Source of the DNA: an uncultured Roseburia sp.
Lineage (GTDB): Bacteria > Bacillota > Clostridia > Lachnospirales > Lachnospiraceae
Assembly: GCA_910584215.1 (NCBI GenBank)
Contig: CAJTYI010000038.1
Location: 1-24,809 of the forward strand
Reading direction: 5' to 3'
DNA: 24,809 bases
In this document: piece after piece, positions 24,430 to 24,809 of the stretch
Numbering within the stretch: position 1 is the first letter of the stretch
How the letters are laid out: the number at the start of each line of letters is the position of its first letter
Program-made: the position numbers and the translations under genes
Notes under the pieces: model-generated
What the model was told of the DNA's origin: nothing
The model's database searches: none
What the model saw: the letters and a program-made list of their open reading frames with translations, nothing else

Positions 24430-24627
24430 GATATAATCAGGAATTGTGAAACGAAAGCAATGGATGTTGGGCAGAGTACATATAAAAATCGCTTGCCGTT
24501 GTCTTTCTGTATCATGGTTCCTATTTTATTGGAAGTTTGGCAGGTTTGTATAGGTTATTAGCTTGAAGCCTTGATAAATTAAAATGAATAAAAAAATAGC
24601 CCTTATCGGAAGTGATATACTTTTTAT
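24430..24627 (+). other. Intergenic stretch without a recognised gene
   Basis: I see no gene or clear terminator here. The segment is AT-rich toward its right end and contains an extended -10 element TGATATACT (24613-24621) that could drive the structured sequence to the right. A short frame MNKKIALIGSDILFILSL from 24583 lacks a ribosome binding site and hits a TGA. Confidence 0.4.
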
Positions 24628-24809
24628 TCTTAGTTTATGAGCGGCATCCGGTCGTTATCCTAACTGCAGGTGCTCTTGTTTTTGCCCGAACCTCCAAAAC
24701 GTTGGGATACTAACGCATGCCGTTGGGGCATCCAATGATGATACACGTCTTTTCAAGGTTGGACAACCTCTTGTGTCGGTTCGCCCGGTGAAGACAGAAA
24801 TACATTTTG
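24628..24809 (+). ncRNA. Candidate structured RNA, 3' end beyond window
   Basis: CGAACC (24687-24692) pairs with GGTTCG (24778-24783) and encloses four smaller pairings: CGTT/AACG (24700-24703 with 24712-24715), ATGCC/GGCAT (24717-24721 with 24727-24731), ACAC/GTGT (24743-24746 with 24773-24776) and, inside the last, AGGTT/AACCT (24756-24760 with 24765-24769). GTCTT (24747-24751) and AAGAC (24791-24795) could add a pseudoknot. No coding frame here looks protein-like. The strand is inferred from the promoter at 24613-24621. The family is not identified. Confidence 0.45.

Noticed and set aside
24583..24642. Lipoprotein or small membrane protein start (MNKKIALIGSDILF)
   Set aside because: No ribosome binding site, an in-frame TGA after 18 codons, and the continuing frame lies in the structured RNA candidate.

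Overview
The window looks like chromosomal DNA from a Clostridia member, most likely family Lachnospiraceae. This rests on the clostridial form of RpoB and RpoC, tRNA genes with no encoded CCA, AGGAGG-type ribosome binding sites with some TTG and GTG starts, and small protein families (DUF6440-like, DUF6485-like) that I associate with this group. The assignment is an inference from protein character, not from a search.

Left part (1-8590): the end of a tRNA operon (Tyr, initiator Met, Phe) with its own intrinsic terminator, then a separately promoted rpoB-rpoC pair with a strong extended -10 promoter. A run of hairpins, the last a good intrinsic terminator, closes the rpoBC unit. Ribosomal protein genes that often flank rpoBC (rplJ-rplL, rpsL-rpsG) are not next to it here.

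Reverse-strand block (8588-11019): an AgrC-like sensor kinase and a LytTR response regulator, start-stop overlapped and driven by a near-consensus promoter, followed by a 59-residue DUF6440-like protein. The promoter of the small gene carries two 9-bp direct repeats at exactly 21-bp spacing, the layout of LytTR operators. No AgrB or AgrD gene is nearby.

Middle (11080-13151): a small Cys-rich DUF6485-like protein and a VOC-fold protein, a gene-poor stretch that looks like the scar of a decayed element, and a hexapeptide-repeat sugar O-acetyltransferase behind a structured leader.

Centre-right (13170-18707): an OmpR-type regulator and sensor kinase, overlapping by 4 bp and closed by a terminator, then a VTC-domain polyphosphate polymerase, a DUF4956 membrane protein and a secreted CotH-kinase-like protein. 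The last three form a recurrent but poorly understood set and are the best candidate in this window for an under-described system, perhaps polyphosphate synthesis or phosphorylation at the cell surface, probably controlled by the adjacent two-component pair.

Right part (18752-24809): an ABC-F ribosome-protection-type protein behind a long leader with a terminator and a competing 11-bp antiterminator pairing; a 990-residue membrane GGDEF-EAL protein behind a leader with a hairpin and a 15-codon upstream ORF; a small Cys-rich protein of unknown function; and, at the right edge, a multi-hairpin sequence closed by a long-range pairing that looks like a structured RNA.
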